From Flavobacteriaceae bacterium (lineage in GTDB: Bacteria; Bacteroidota; Bacteroidia; UKL13-3): DNA of 57,548 nt. The stretch is taken from positions 1 to 57,548 of the forward strand of contig SHWZ01000010.1 in assembly GCA_009693575.1 (NCBI GenBank), read 5' to 3'. A program made the position numbers and the translations under genes. Numbering within the stretch: the stretch's first letter is position 1; each line of letters begins with the position of its first letter. Below are positions 19,912 through 29,712 of the stretch, in pieces. A model generated the notes under the pieces. It was not told where the DNA came from and searched no databases. It saw nothing but the letters and a program-made list of their open reading frames with translations.

Positions 19912-22900
19912 ATGAAGCATCCTGCACTCCCTCTAATGTTACTTTTTTCCCTATCAGTAAACGCACAGATGCATAAGGACAGACAGGTCAACTGGCAACA
20001 GCAGGTAAACTACGAAATACAGGTAAAATTGGATGACCAGAACCATATACTTAACGGCTATGAAAAAATAGAATATATCAACAATAGCCCAGATGCCCTT
20101 ACCGAAATATGGATACACCTTTGGCCAAATGCCTACGCCAACACAGAAACACCTTTTGCCAAACAACAAGTAGAAAATGGCAAGCTTGACCATTATTATG
20201 CTAAGGACGATGAACTTGGTTGGATAGACAGCCTCAGCTTTACGGTGAATGGTGACAAAGTAGAAATGAGACCTGGGCCAAGTATTGATATGGTGTATCT
20301 AAAATTGCTCAAACCGCTAAGTTCAGGCGAATACTGTATCATTCGCAGTCCTTTCAGGGTAAAAGTGCCTAAGAATTTTTCACGACTTGGGCGGGGTGAC
20401 AGCAGCTATCAAATAACTCAATGGTATCCAAAACCTGCAGTGTACGATGCTAATGGCTGGAATCCGATGCCATACCTTGACCAAGGTGAGTTCTACAGTG
20501 AGTTTGGCAACTTCAATGTGAGCATAGACCTGCCAGAGACGTATGTATTGGCCGCAACTGGTAATTTGGTCGCTGAATCCAAGTCGAAAACGGCTGGAAA
20601 CAAAATATACAACTATAAACAACTAAAGGTGCATGATTTCGCTTGGTTTGCAGACACAAAATTTAAGGTGGATAGTGCTTTTTGCAAATTGCCAAGCGGC
20701 CGGACAGTCGTTTGCTTGATGTACTATATAAAAGAGAAAGACAATAGCAAATTTACCCTAGTTGAATCAATAGAATACCTGAGCAAAATGGTTGGTGAAT
20801 ATCCCTATGAAACTGCCAAGGTTGTTATCGGGCCACTGTTTGCAGGTGGCGGCATGGAATACCCTACAATAGCTGTTTGCACCAATGGTGATGCTACAGT
20901 AGTTGAACACGAAGTGGGACACAATTGGTTTTATGGAATTCTGGGTAGCAACGAACGTGAACACGCTTGGATGGATGAGGGAATCAACTCGTTTTATGAA
21001 AGTCGATTCAAAGACAGGAGCAAGGAGGAATATATACAAGATAATGGCTTTGTGATTAAGTCGAATGAAGTTCCAGGCATGTTCAGTCCAGAGAAGATGA
21101 TGGGTTTCAACTATAATACAAGTAACTTCCAACACACTATGCTTTTTCAATACCAGCAGCGAGGAAATGATGACCAAGCCATTGGCGTTCACAGCACAGA
21201 ATTTTCTTCGCTCAACTACGGAGCAATTGTATATGGTAAAGCGGGTTTGATTTTCAATTACCTCAAAGCATACCTAGGCAATCAGGTCTTCGATTCGTGT
21301 ATGCATAGCTACTTCCAGCAATGGAAGTTCAGACACCCACTGCCTGGTGATTTGCGGGATGTATTTGAAAAAATAACAGACAAAAATTTGAGCTGGTTTT
21401 TTGATGACCTCATCAATTCCAATAAGGTCCTCGACTATCAAATAATGGGTAAGTTCCGCAACAAAATTGCTGGATTAGATAGTATAGACATATTGAACAA
21501 TGGTGAAGTGGCTGGGCCCTTGTTTTTGGGTGGCTACATAAATGGGAAATGGGAAATTTTGCAAGTAGAAGGATTCACAGGACTGAAAAGTATTGCTGTT
21601 ACGAAATTTTACGAAAAATACATGATTGACCCGCAAGGAAATATGCCCGAATTGCAACGGAAGAATAATTCCATAAAGTGCAAAGGACTTTTTAATAAAA
21701 CCGAAAAATTACGGTTGAAATTTGGGGGCAACTTGGAAGACCCCCATTATACGGATTTATACTGGTCGCCAATGCTTGGGTTGAACCGCTACAATGGATT
21801 TATGTTCGGGTTGGCTTTCTATAATGAGGCCATTCCTGAGAAGAAATTTAGTTGGCTTGCAGCACCGATGTTCGGCTTAGCTTCGCAGAGGTTGGCCGGC
21901 TTCGCACAGTTGGGCTACAAAATCAATTTCCGCAATGAACAGACGAAGCAAATTGAACTGCGATTGAATGGCCGAAAATTCGCATACGCAAATGAAGAAG
22001 TCATCATCAAAGGAGAAAGGGATACCAGTGGTAAGTTGACAAACATATCCTACGGAAAACGCATAGAAGGATATAACCGTTTGCAGCCCGAAATTATTGT
22101 TCATATTCGCAAAGACCCACGCAGCAGTATGGAACGAACATTTAGACTTCGCAGTGTGATTGTATGGGAAGAGACCCCACATATCTCTTACCCGGACGGG
22201 GTGAACTTGTTGCGACAAGTGTATTCGCCAAGAAGCAATTTTTTTGAAGCAGTTTTGGGGAATAACAACAGCCGTTCTATCAATCCCTATAAGGTTGATT
22301 TAGGCATCAGGCTACATCAAAAATTTCAATACCTACACGCCACTTTTGTCGGAGGTATCAATCTCTTCAACAAAAATAAAAAACTAGAATACCGTTTTTT
22401 TGCAGGCGGCCTCATGAAGAACGACCGATTTCAAACACCTGATGAAATAGAAAGATACTGGATGTATGCAAGTGGCAACAGCGGCCAACAAGATTATACA
22501 TATGACTTTATGATTCCGGGTAGAAATGAAAGTGCCAATCTAAAATCAGGACTTTGGGCACAGCAGATATTACCCATCTTTGGAGGCATGAAGTTGCCTG
22601 CCAACTTTGGGTACACCTCAGATACATGGCTGTCTTCACTTGGAATTGCACTCCCTGCACCAGGCAAAGTTCCGGTGAAAGCATACCTTGATATGTGCTT
22701 TTTCAATTCTCTTTCTTACGATAATACAAGTACTTCTCATCAACGTTCACCGAAGTTTATATATAATGCAGGCTTCGCTTTAGTAGTTATTCCTAAAGTG
22801 CTTGAAATCTATTTCCCTCTATTGATGAGTCCTGAAATGAAAAATTATTTTACGTTGAATAATCTCAGCTATCGACAAAAAATATCTTTCCTACTAAACC

Positions 22901-22956
22901 TCGAAAATCTGAACCCTTTAGCCTTGAAAAAAATCTTGAGCAAAATAAACTTTTAA
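19912..22956 (+). CDS. M1 family zinc metallopeptidase with barrel-like C-terminal region
   Basis: This 1,014-residue secreted peptidase has the M1 zinc signature HExxH-x18-E: H333, E334, H337 and E356. A GGGMEYPT stretch ~40 residues earlier corresponds to the family's GxMEN substrate motif. The frame opens at a TTG at 19855, but the ATG at 19912 gives a clean signal peptide (LPLMLLFSLSVNAQ), so I start there. The peptidase fold covers roughly residues 25-560. The remaining ~450 residues are rich in alternating aromatic/hydrophobic strands (DLYWSPMLGLNRYNGFMFGL) and look like an outer-membrane or surface beta structure rather than the usual M1 C-terminal helices. rel starts 11 bp after the stop, so the two are probably cotranscribed. 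Substrates are unknown; an exported aminopeptidase role is family inference. Confidence 0.9.
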   Translation: MKHPALPLMLLFSLSVNAQMHKDRQVNWQQQVNYEIQVKLDDQNHILNGYEKIEYINNSPDALTEIWIHLWPNAYANTETPFAKQQVENGKLDHYYAKDDELGWIDSLSFTVNGDKVEMRPGPSIDMVYLKLLKPLSSGEYCIIRSPFRVKVPKNFSRLGRGDSSYQITQWYPKPAVYDANGWNPMPYLDQGEFYSEFGNFNVSIDLPETYVLAATGNLVAESKSKTAGNKIYNYKQLKVHDFAWFADTKFKVDSAFCKLPSGRTVVCLMYYIKEKDNSKFTLVESIEYLSKMVGEYPYETAKVVIGPLFAGGGMEYPTIAVCTNGDATVVEHEVGHNWFYGILGSNEREHAWMDEGINSFYESRFKDRSKEEYIQDNGFVIKSNEVPGMFSPEKMMGFNYNTSNFQHTMLFQYQQRGNDDQAIGVHSTEFSSLNYGAIVYGKAGLIFNYLKAYLGNQVFDSCMHSYFQQWKFRHPLPGDLRDVFEKITDKNLSWFFDDLINSNKVLDYQIMGKFRNKIAGLDSIDILNNGEVAGPLFLGGYINGKWEILQVEGFTGLKSIAVTKFYEKYMIDPQGNMPELQRKNNSIKCKGLFNKTEKLRLKFGGNLEDPHYTDLYWSPMLGLNRYNGFMFGLAFYNEAIPEKKFSWLAAPMFGLASQRLAGFAQLGYKINFRNEQTKQIELRLNGRKFAYANEEVIIKGERDTSGKLTNISYGKRIEGYNRLQPEIIVHIRKDPRSSMERTFRLRSVIVWEETPHISYPDGVNLLRQVYSPRSNFFEAVLGNNNSRSINPYKVDLGIRLHQKFQYLHATFVGGINLFNKNKKLEYRFFAGGLMKNDRFQTPDEIERYWMYASGNSGQQDYTYDFMIPGRNESANLKSGLWAQQILPIFGGMKLPANFGYTSDTWLSSLGIALPAPGKVPVKAYLDMCFFNSLSYDNTSTSHQRSPKFIYNAGFALVVIPKVLEIYFPLLMSPEMKNYFTLNNLSYRQKISFLLNLENLNPLALKKILSKINF

Positions 22957-22967
22957 TACATATTTAT

Positions 22968-25262
22968 ATGCCCAACGCAAGCAAAGGAGAAGAAGAAAAA
23001 GAGGAAATTCTGAAAAGATACAGGCAATTGCTGAAAGCCTGCAAACCTGCTATGCAGGATGGCGATAAAAAACTCATCCGCAAGGCTTTTGATATGGCCT
23101 TGGGAGCTCATAAAAACATGCGTCGAAAAAGTGGTGAGCCCTATATTTATCACCCCTTGGCAGTAGCCCAAATTTGTGCCGGAGAAATAGCACTCGGCAC
23201 CACCAGCATTATGTGTGCTCTGCTTCACGATGTGGTGGAAGACACCGATATAACTTTAGAGAATATTAGTTTGAAATTTGGTGAAAAAGTAGCCCGAATT
23301 ATTGACGGATTAACCAAGATAGAAGCTTCAGTTTTTGACAGTAAAACAGGCAGTGTACAGGCGGAGAATTTCAGGAAGATGCTTCTAACCCTGAGTGATG
23401 ATGTTCGGGTGATTATTATTAAGCTTGCTGACAGGCTTCACAACATGCGAACACTCGACAGCATGGCTAGGCAATCGCAACTTAAGATTGCCTCTGAAAC
23501 ACTATACATTTACGCTCCGCTTGCTCACCGGCTAGGACTTTATGCTATTAAAACCGAGCTGGAAGACCTTAGTATTAAATATACAGAGTCGAAAGAATAC
23601 CGCTTCATTGCATCCAAGCTGGCCGACACCAAATTAGAACGCAATAAGTTTGTAAAGAACTTTGTGGAGCCAATCAAAAAAAGGTTGGAAAATGCTGAGC
23701 TAAGCTTTGAAATAAAAGGCCGTCCTAAAAGTATATTCAGCATCATGAAGAAGATGAGCAAACAGAATATACCTTTTGAAGAAGTGTACGACCTTTTTGC
23801 TATCCGCATAATAGTGGATACTCCACCAGAAAAAGAGAAAGAAGACTGCTTCAAGGCATATAGTATTGTTACGGATATGTACACCCCAAACCCCGACAGA
23901 TTCAGGGATTGGATATCTACACCTAAGGCAAATGGATATGAGAGTTTGCACACCACCGTGATGAGTACTGAAGGCAAATGGGTAGAAGTTCAGATTCGCA
24001 GCGAACGCATGGACGAAGTAGCAGAAAAGGGGTATGCGGCACACTGGAAATACAAAGACCAAAAGAAAGTAAAAATGGACGACAAGGCCGACTATAAAAG
24101 TATAAGTAAAAGCCAAGAAGACCGTGCAAGGCAAGACCCTGCAAGTGGTTTGGAAGACTGGTTGAACCGTGTGCGTGAAATGCTAGAAAATCCGGATAGT
24201 AATGCCCTTGATTTTTTAGACAATTTCAAGCAGGAATTGCAGGTGGAAGAAGTATTTGTTTTTACCCCAAAAGGTGATTTGAAAAAACTCCCGACAGGCA
24301 GCACAACCCTTGACTTTGCCTACGATGTACATAGTGATGTAGGAAATAAATGTATAGGTGCAAAAGTAAATAACAAACTTGTGCCGCTCAGCCATGTGTT
24401 GGTGAATGGCGATCAGATAGAAATACTCACTAGCACTAGGCAAAAACCTAACGAAGATTGGATAGAATTTGTAGTTACAGGAAAAGCAAAGTCAAAAATT
24501 CGGGAATATTTCAAGGAAGAAAAACGTAAGGTAGCCGGTGATGGGAAAGAGATGCTGGAACGCAAATTCAGGAACTCTAAAATAGAAATGAAGCCAGAGA
24601 ATCTGGATATACTTTTAGACTATTTTAATTTGCCAACTGTTACAGATTTATACTATTTAGTAGCTAAGGGGATAATAGAGAAATCAAGCTTGCATTTGCA
24701 AGAGATATTCGACTATGAAAAGAAAAAAGAACTTGACACACGGCACAAGGTAGCTGAACATCACAAAGCCCGAGCAGAGAGGCCGCAACCAAGCAGACCC
24801 GATGCAGTATTCATAGGTGACAATGCCACCGAAACAGATCTTTTATATTCATTGGCTAAATGCTGCAACCCCATTCCGGGAGATGACATTTTTGCTTTTG
24901 TGACCATTGGTGAAGGTATAAAAATTCATCGTACTAACTGCCCGAACGGAACTGACTTGATGGCCAACTATGGTTACCGGGTGCAAAAGGCACGATGGGC
25001 CAGTTCGGACCCAACAAAGGAACGGGCATTTTTGGTTGGAATTCAAATTATAGGTACGGATGCAATAGGCATCGTAAGAGGTATCACAGATGTTATCTCC
25101 CAAAAGTTGCAAGTAAATATGAAATCTATTAGTATAGACACAGTGGACGGACGTTTTGAAGGTGGGATCGAATTATACATTTATGACACCAGTCACTTGG
25201 AAGATCTAATGGAAAAAATAAAAAAGGTGGAAGGAGTATATTCGGTGGATAGGCGGAGTTAA
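22968..25262 (+). CDS. rel: Bifunctional (p)ppGpp synthetase/hydrolase (Rel/SpoT)
   Basis: This 764-residue protein is a full-length long RSH enzyme that makes and degrades the stringent-response alarmone. The HD hydrolase domain has YHPLAVAQI and the catalytic LLHDVVEDTD (H87, D88, E91, D92). The synthetase domain begins near residue 250 (GRPKSIFSIMKKM, then GYESLHTTV). A TGS domain follows at ~426-487 (VFVFTPKGDLKKLPTG), a zinc-finger region with AKCCNPIPGDD and HRTNCPN near 630-660, and a C-terminal ACT domain from ~686. All catalytic blocks look intact, so both activities are expected. The gene starts 11 bp after the M1 peptidase stop, which suggests an operon. Confidence 0.97.
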   Translation: MPNASKGEEEKEEILKRYRQLLKACKPAMQDGDKKLIRKAFDMALGAHKNMRRKSGEPYIYHPLAVAQICAGEIALGTTSIMCALLHDVVEDTDITLENISLKFGEKVARIIDGLTKIEASVFDSKTGSVQAENFRKMLLTLSDDVRVIIIKLADRLHNMRTLDSMARQSQLKIASETLYIYAPLAHRLGLYAIKTELEDLSIKYTESKEYRFIASKLADTKLERNKFVKNFVEPIKKRLENAELSFEIKGRPKSIFSIMKKMSKQNIPFEEVYDLFAIRIIVDTPPEKEKEDCFKAYSIVTDMYTPNPDRFRDWISTPKANGYESLHTTVMSTEGKWVEVQIRSERMDEVAEKGYAAHWKYKDQKKVKMDDKADYKSISKSQEDRARQDPASGLEDWLNRVREMLENPDSNALDFLDNFKQELQVEEVFVFTPKGDLKKLPTGSTTLDFAYDVHSDVGNKCIGAKVNNKLVPLSHVLVNGDQIEILTSTRQKPNEDWIEFVVTGKAKSKIREYFKEEKRKVAGDGKEMLERKFRNSKIEMKPENLDILLDYFNLPTVTDLYYLVAKGIIEKSSLHLQEIFDYEKKKELDTRHKVAEHHKARAERPQPSRPDAVFIGDNATETDLLYSLAKCCNPIPGDDIFAFVTIGEGIKIHRTNCPNGTDLMANYGYRVQKARWASSDPTKERAFLVGIQIIGTDAIGIVRGITDVISQKLQVNMKSISIDTVDGRFEGGIELYIYDTSHLEDLMEKIKKVEGVYSVDRRS

Positions 25263-25305
25263 CAACTTGAAAATTCATGGAACAATGTTTGACAAACAGG
25301 CTACA

Positions 25306-26040
25306 ATGAAGAGGATTCTACTACTGCTTATGTTAATTAATTCGCTTGCGTTGCAAGCCGAGCAAATTATCGCCAACGGTTCGGAAGTATACTCAAAACC
25401 CGGCTCAATTGCTTTTAGATTGAATGGGCTAACCAGCATAGAGACAGGAACCGCGAAAGGGCTCTACACAAAAATAATGGTAAAAGTATGGGTGCTAGCT
25501 GATAGAATTCTGCACGATGATCACCTACACCCAAATTCCAAATTATTTGATTCATTGGGTAGACAGATTGGGAATAGTTACGCTGAAATAGTGTTTGAAC
25601 GCCGCTACTGCACCGAAGAAGATGGCAGAATTTCAGCAGAGCTTTTTGGTGTGGTAGCAAACAACTCCATCGACGCTAAAACAATTGTGGAACATGACCT
25701 TAACCAGCTATTCCGCAATTACAAAAAACAGCTAATCTTTAAAGATTTTCAAACTCATTTCGTCAATTTTGAATATACTGATTGGGTAGGCTCCGGGGAT
25801 TTTTCCAGTAAACTGTATCCCGAAAGTCATGCTACACAACTCAATCCTGGCGGGAGGGTGGTGTTGATTTTTTTGAAAGAAGAATTAGCTGCCATTATAT
25901 ATACACGAACTGTCAAAGTGTTCTACTACGAGTCGCAAGCGGAAAGCAAACCTTATAAGATTTTTTATATGAAAAAGATGAAGGATTCAGAGAAAAGGAT
26001 GTTGGCCGATTTCTATTTCAACCGCATTAAAAAAATCTAA
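25306..26040 (+). CDS. Secreted hypothetical protein
   Basis: This 244-residue protein has an N-terminal signal peptide (MKRILLLLMLINSLALQAEQ). The frame extends back to a TTG at 25267, but the ATG at 25306 places the signal correctly. The mature part is mixed alpha/beta with conserved-looking blocks RLNGLTSIETGTAKGLYTK and YTDWVGSGDFSSKL; the latter sits where chalcone-isomerase-like periplasmic proteins carry a similar segment, but the match is too weak to name it. It lies just downstream of rel on the same strand and may be read from the same transcript. Confidence 0.75.
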   Translation: MKRILLLLMLINSLALQAEQIIANGSEVYSKPGSIAFRLNGLTSIETGTAKGLYTKIMVKVWVLADRILHDDHLHPNSKLFDSLGRQIGNSYAEIVFERRYCTEEDGRISAELFGVVANNSIDAKTIVEHDLNQLFRNYKKQLIFKDFQTHFVNFEYTDWVGSGDFSSKLYPESHATQLNPGGRVVLIFLKEELAAIIYTRTVKVFYYESQAESKPYKIFYMKKMKDSEKRMLADFYFNRIKKI

Positions 26041-26105
26041 GCTCAAGTACTGACTATTTCTCTGGTTTCACTGAACTTTTAGCTCAGTCATATGTTACTA
26101 TTATT

Positions 26106-27872
26106 TTGAAAAGCTCTCCTATTGCACCTTCAACATCAGTTATAAAACTCCTTTTCTCCTACCTCAAAAATTATCGAATGCTTGTTTTGCTGGCTTTGTT
26201 GCTAGCTGCCATCAACCAAATATTTTCGCTGCTCGACCCGCTGATTCTTGGGCATATTATTGACGATTATGTAAAACCTATTTCCGATTTTGAGGGTAGA
26301 CAAAGTGATTATATGTGGGGGGTTGGAAAATACATTTTGTTGGCTGTGGGAGTAGCTATGATTAGCCGTATTGCTAAAAATTTTCAGGACTACTCTGTGA
26401 ATACCATCACACAAAAACTAGGGGCTCAGATTTATTCAGATGGTTTGAAACATTCACTTGAGTTACCATTTCAGGTTTTTGAAGACCAACGCAGCGGCGA
26501 GACTCTTGGTGTGCTTCAAAAAGTTAGGACTGATGTTGAGAAGTTGATTTCGGCTTCGGTGAATATACTTTTCACCAGTTTGGTCGGTATATTTTGGGTA
26601 CTGTTCTATTCCATGAGTGTGTCGTGAATGGTAGGTCCAATCTATTTTCTCACTATACCAATCCTATGTTTTGTAAGTTCCGTTTTGGGCAAAAAAGTAA
26701 GGAAAATACAAAAGAGCATTGTGGCCGAAACTACAGCATTGGCCGGCAGCACTACCGAAAGCCTCCGCAATATTGAACTGGTGAAAAGCCTTGGGCTTGC
26801 CAAGCAGGAGATAGGCCGACTGAAGAGCATCACCCTCAAAATTTTGGGGCTTGAATTGAAAAAAGTAAAGTATGTCCGCAGTATCAGTTTTGTGCAAGGA
26901 ACGATTGTCAATTTTCTGCGAAACTGTATACTTTTTCTGATGATGTATCTCATTTTTCAAGGGCAGCTTACCTCAGGACAATTCCTTACTTTTTTCCTTT
27001 ATTTCTTTTTCATCTTCGACCCTTTGCAAGAACTTGGAAACATCATCCTCATCTACCGGGAAGCAGAGGTGTCTCTCACTAATTTTGATAAGATATTGAA
27101 AACACCAGTGGAAGCCAAGCCCAAGAAGCCAGTGCGGGTAACAAAGGTTTCAACCATCGAATTCAGGAATGTGGAATTTCAGCATCAGAGTGCCAGCTAT
27201 CCTGCTGTTTCCAATATCAGTTTTGAGGCGAAACGTGCGGGAAAAACTACCTTGGTGAAACTTCTGGTGGGGCTTTATCTACCCGAAAGAGGAAACATTT
27301 TTGTAAATGAAGCCGATACCACACAAATAAACTCAGACGAACTACGTGAGCAAATTGGTTTTGTGACTCAAGAAACCCAGTTATTTTCTGGTAGCATCAG
27401 GGAAAATATGCTATTTGTGAAACCGAAAGCCACTGATGCTGACATACTCGATGCCCTGAATAAGGCCGCTTGCCAAAGCCTGCTTGCCCGTGCCGACAAA
27501 GGATTGGACACTGTGATTGGCGAAAATGGAATCAAGGTTTCTGGGGGTGAAAAGCAACGGCTGTCTATCGCCCGTGCATTGCTGCGGCAGCCCGCCCTCA
27601 TGGTTTTTGATGAAGCTACCTCTGCTCTTGACTCCCTCACTGAGGCCGAAATAAGCAATACCATCCGAGATGTGAGTGCCGGCAGTGGCCGCATCACCGT
27701 GATGATAGCACACCGACTCAGCACCATCATGCATGCCGACCGCATTTATGTGTTAGAAAAAGGCCACATCATTGAAACAGGAAAACACGAAGACTTGCTG
27801 GCTGAAAAAAGCTTATACTTTGCGATGTGGAGGCAGCAGATAGGTGAAAGAAAAATGGAACCGACCAAATAA
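26106..27872 (+). pseudogene. MsbA-type ABC exporter with in-frame stop and deleted P-loop
   Basis: Two adjacent segments in one frame (26106-26627 and 26628-27872) together encode a half-size ABC exporter: transmembrane domain, then nucleotide-binding domain. They are split by a TGA at 26625-26627 inside a membrane helix (SMSVS-stop-MVGPIYF), where a TGG Trp codon would be ordinary. The ATPase half keeps the signature VSGGEKQRLS, Walker B ALMVFDEATSALD and the H-loop IAHRLS. The Walker A region, however, reads FEAKRAGKTTLVKLL (junction ~27230-27240): the usual GxxGxGKTT block has lost about a dozen codons in frame, leaving only AGKTT. Two independent lesions argue for a dead gene. The TTG at 26106 is the only plausible start I found. 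Assembly error could explain one lesion but less easily both. Confidence 0.85.
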
Positions 27873-27921
27873 ATAAAGCAAGCAAAAGCTGAGGAAACTC
27901 GATTACCTGTATATAGGATTT

Positions 27922-29094
27922 TTACTTCCTGTAATCAGCCGTCAGGTCGAACACAGCCTTCAGCATATCCTCGTGGGCTTTGGTAAATTCCACATTGCGG
28001 CGAGCGGCCATCAGCTTGGCCATCTCATATACCTTTGGTAATTGAAACGTGTCGAAACCATGAGCTCCACCCCACGAAAAATCAGGTATAAAATTGCGTG
28101 GGAAGCCTGCCCCGAATACGTTGGCAGCGACACCTACCACAGTTCCTGTATTGAACATGGTGTTGATGCCACACTTAGCATAATCGGCCATCATCAGGCC
28201 ACAAAAGGTGAGTCCAGTATCTTCAAATCCGCCATTTACATAACTCCATTGCCTCACTGCTGAGTAATTGTTTTTCAGGTTACTATTGTTCGTATCTGCA
28301 CCAAGGTTGCACCATTCGCCTATCACCGCATTACCCACAAACCCATCGTGACCTTTGTTGCTATAGGCAAACAGCACCACATTGTTCAGTTCGCCACCCA
28401 CTTTGCAGTGCGGCCCTACCGTGGTAGCTCCATAAATTTTTGCTCCCATCTTCACACCTCCGTGTTCGCAAAGAGCAAAAGGCCCGCGGATGAGGCTGCC
28501 TTCCATCACCTCCGCATCAGCACCGATGTATATGGGGCCCGAGCTTGCGTTCAGAAACGCTCCTTGCACAGATGCAGATTCTTCGATAAAAATATTCTCG
28601 AGGTTGATGGCTTTGTTACTATCACCAAGTTTGGCTGAGGTGCGGCCATTGGTCAATTCAGCAAAATCATATCGGATGGCAGCATCATTCAGTGAAAAGA
28701 TGTCCCAAGGCCGTTTTATTTGGAGAATGCCTTCGGCTTTGCTTTCGGTTTTTTCAAATTTGCTTTCTTCAAATGCACTAGTCGCTTCGCCAACATAAGC
28801 CATTACTTGCCCACTTTTCCAAAGCGATTGGCCCGCTTTCAATCCCAATATTTCACACACCAATTGAGCATTCGGCATCAAACCACCATGTATCATCAGG
28901 TACTCGCCATTAGCAGGCGTAACAAATAGTGCCGACAGATAGTCCTCGGTTTTGAATGTGGCTGATGTGCCGAGGGCTGCTTCCCACTTTTCGGCAAGGG
29001 TGCGAATACCGCAACGGATGGCTGCTACTGGGCGGGTAGCAGTGAATGGCAGCAGGTCTGGCCGCTCAGGGCCGTCGAATAGACAAAGGTTCAT
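27922..29094 (-). CDS. GlmU-like sugar nucleotidyltransferase/acetyltransferase (Bacteroidota type)
   Basis: This 390-residue protein matches the alternative bacterial GlmU family found in Bacteroidota, proposed to make UDP-GlcNAc. The N-terminal part (MNLCLFDGPERPDLLPFTATRPVAAIRCGIRTL region) replaces the classical pyrophosphorylase motif. The C-terminal half is a left-handed beta helix with hexapeptide repeats (IYIGADAEVMEGSLIRGPF, YGATTVGPHCKVGGEL). UDP-GlcNAc would feed peptidoglycan, lipid A and the polysaccharide genes elsewhere in this window. It lies 63 bp downstream of rpmE2, separated by a strong terminator. A TTATTTTG box sits 8 nt upstream of the ATG (7 of 8 to the -7 consensus). 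Confidence 0.85.
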   Translation of the reverse strand: MNLCLFDGPERPDLLPFTATRPVAAIRCGIRTLAEKWEAALGTSATFKTEDYLSALFVTPANGEYLMIHGGLMPNAQLVCEILGLKAGQSLWKSGQVMAYVGEATSAFEESKFEKTESKAEGILQIKRPWDIFSLNDAAIRYDFAELTNGRTSAKLGDSNKAINLENIFIEESASVQGAFLNASSGPIYIGADAEVMEGSLIRGPFALCEHGGVKMGAKIYGATTVGPHCKVGGELNNVVLFAYSNKGHDGFVGNAVIGEWCNLGADTNNSNLKNNYSAVRQWSYVNGGFEDTGLTFCGLMMADYAKCGINTMFNTGTVVGVAANVFGAGFPRNFIPDFSWGGAHGFDTFQLPKVYEMAKLMAARRNVEFTKAHEDMLKAVFDLTADYRK

Positions 29095-29104
29095 TGGGGC
29101 TGCA

Positions 29105-29143
29105 AAATAAAAGAGCCCACCGTAATGGTAGGCTCTTTTATTT
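29105..29143 (-). terminator. Rho-independent terminator of rpmE2
   Basis: A 13 bp arm (29105-29117) pairs with 29131-29143, extended by ACC/GGT after one mismatch, around a 5 nt loop. The minus strand ends in a TTTTATTTTG tract. It sits 15 bp after the L31 stop and just before the GlmU-like gene. Confidence 0.85.
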
Positions 29144-29157
29144 TGTTATTTTTTCGC

Positions 29158-29409
29158 TTATGCTTTTTTATCGTAGCGTTTGCGGAACTTGTCAATACGC
29201 CCTGCCGTGTCTACCAAGGTAGATTTGCCGGTATAGAACGGGTGCGACTTATCCGAAATCTCCAATTTGTAGAGAGGGTATTCGTTTCCGTCTTCCCATT
29301 TAATGGTTTCTTTGGTGTCCACTGTTGATTTGCAGAGGAAAGAGTAGTCGCAGCTCATGTCTTTGAACACGACAGTGCGGAAGTTATCGGGATGTATTGC
29401 TGGTTTCAT
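29158..29409 (-). CDS. rpmE2: 50S ribosomal protein L31 type B
   Basis: This 83-residue protein matches L31 type B in length and sequence: [16 protein letters not shown] at the N-terminus and [20 protein letters not shown] near the end. The zinc-binding CxxC pairs of the type A (rpmE) form are absent, as expected for type B. It is a component of the large subunit at the subunit interface. It has its own promoter candidate upstream and a terminator downstream, so it is probably monocistronic. Confidence 0.97.
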   Translation of the reverse strand: MKPAIHPDNFRTVVFKDMSCDYSFLCKSTVDTKETIKWEDGNEYPLYKLEISDKSHPFYTGKSTLVDTAGRIDKFRKRYDKKA

Positions 29410-29438
29410 GCTTCGTATTTTTTTTGAAAAATGGACGG

Positions 29439-29469
29439 CAAAGATAAGGGGCTAAGCTTTTAAGAACAA
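29439..29469 (-). promoter_or_regulatory. Promoter of rpmE2 (-33 TTG / -7 TATCTTTG)
   Basis: On the minus strand, TTG (29467-29469) is followed after 20 bp by TATCTTTG (29439-29446), matching the Bacteroidota housekeeping promoter. It ends 29 nt before the ATG, so the transcript should have a short leader. Confidence 0.65.
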
Positions 29470-29670
29470 GGGATGGATGGAAAAAAGATTGAATAGCTGG
29501 CAATCACACTATCCGCTACCTCCTCTTTTTTAGACACCAAAACCTTACACCGTTAGCGTAGCTCTAATAGCCCGACAATTAAGAATAAACAGCTTCTATT
29601 GGGGCAATGCTGTTGTAGTCTATTAAATGCAAAAAACACATTTAATAAACACAATTGGCAAACCTGTGCA

Positions 29671-29700
29671 TTGCACACAATTAATAGTGACTTAATTTCG
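29671..29700 (+). promoter_or_regulatory. Candidate promoter of the PorV/PorQ-like gene
   Basis: TTG (29671-29673), a 19 bp spacer and TAATTTCG (29693-29700) approximate the -33/-7 consensus, with C for T at one position. It ends 12 nt before the ATG. Confidence 0.4.
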
Positions 29701-29712
29701 TTTCCTTATTTT

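Larger units (their letters stand above)
29410..29712. other. 303 bp divergent intergenic region
   Basis: It holds the rpmE2 promoter on one side and a candidate promoter for the PorV/PorQ-like gene on the other. A perfect 9 bp inverted repeat (tattaaatg at 29621-29629 with catttaata at 29639-29647) lies between them. No open frame of note is seen. Confidence 0.5.

Noticed and set aside
20767-21192. Minus-strand frame of 141 codons within the M1 peptidase gene
   Set aside because: Antisense to the catalytic motif region of a confident gene; no domain seen.
23540-24134. Minus-strand frames within rel
   Set aside because: Antisense shadows of a well-conserved enzyme; hydrophobic, motif-free translations.
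26625-26627. TGA read as Trp or selenocysteine in the ABC exporter
   Set aside because: TGA is a normal stop elsewhere here (sugar transporter, glycosyltransferase), no SECIS-like structure is evident, and the missing P-loop shows the gene is damaged anyway.
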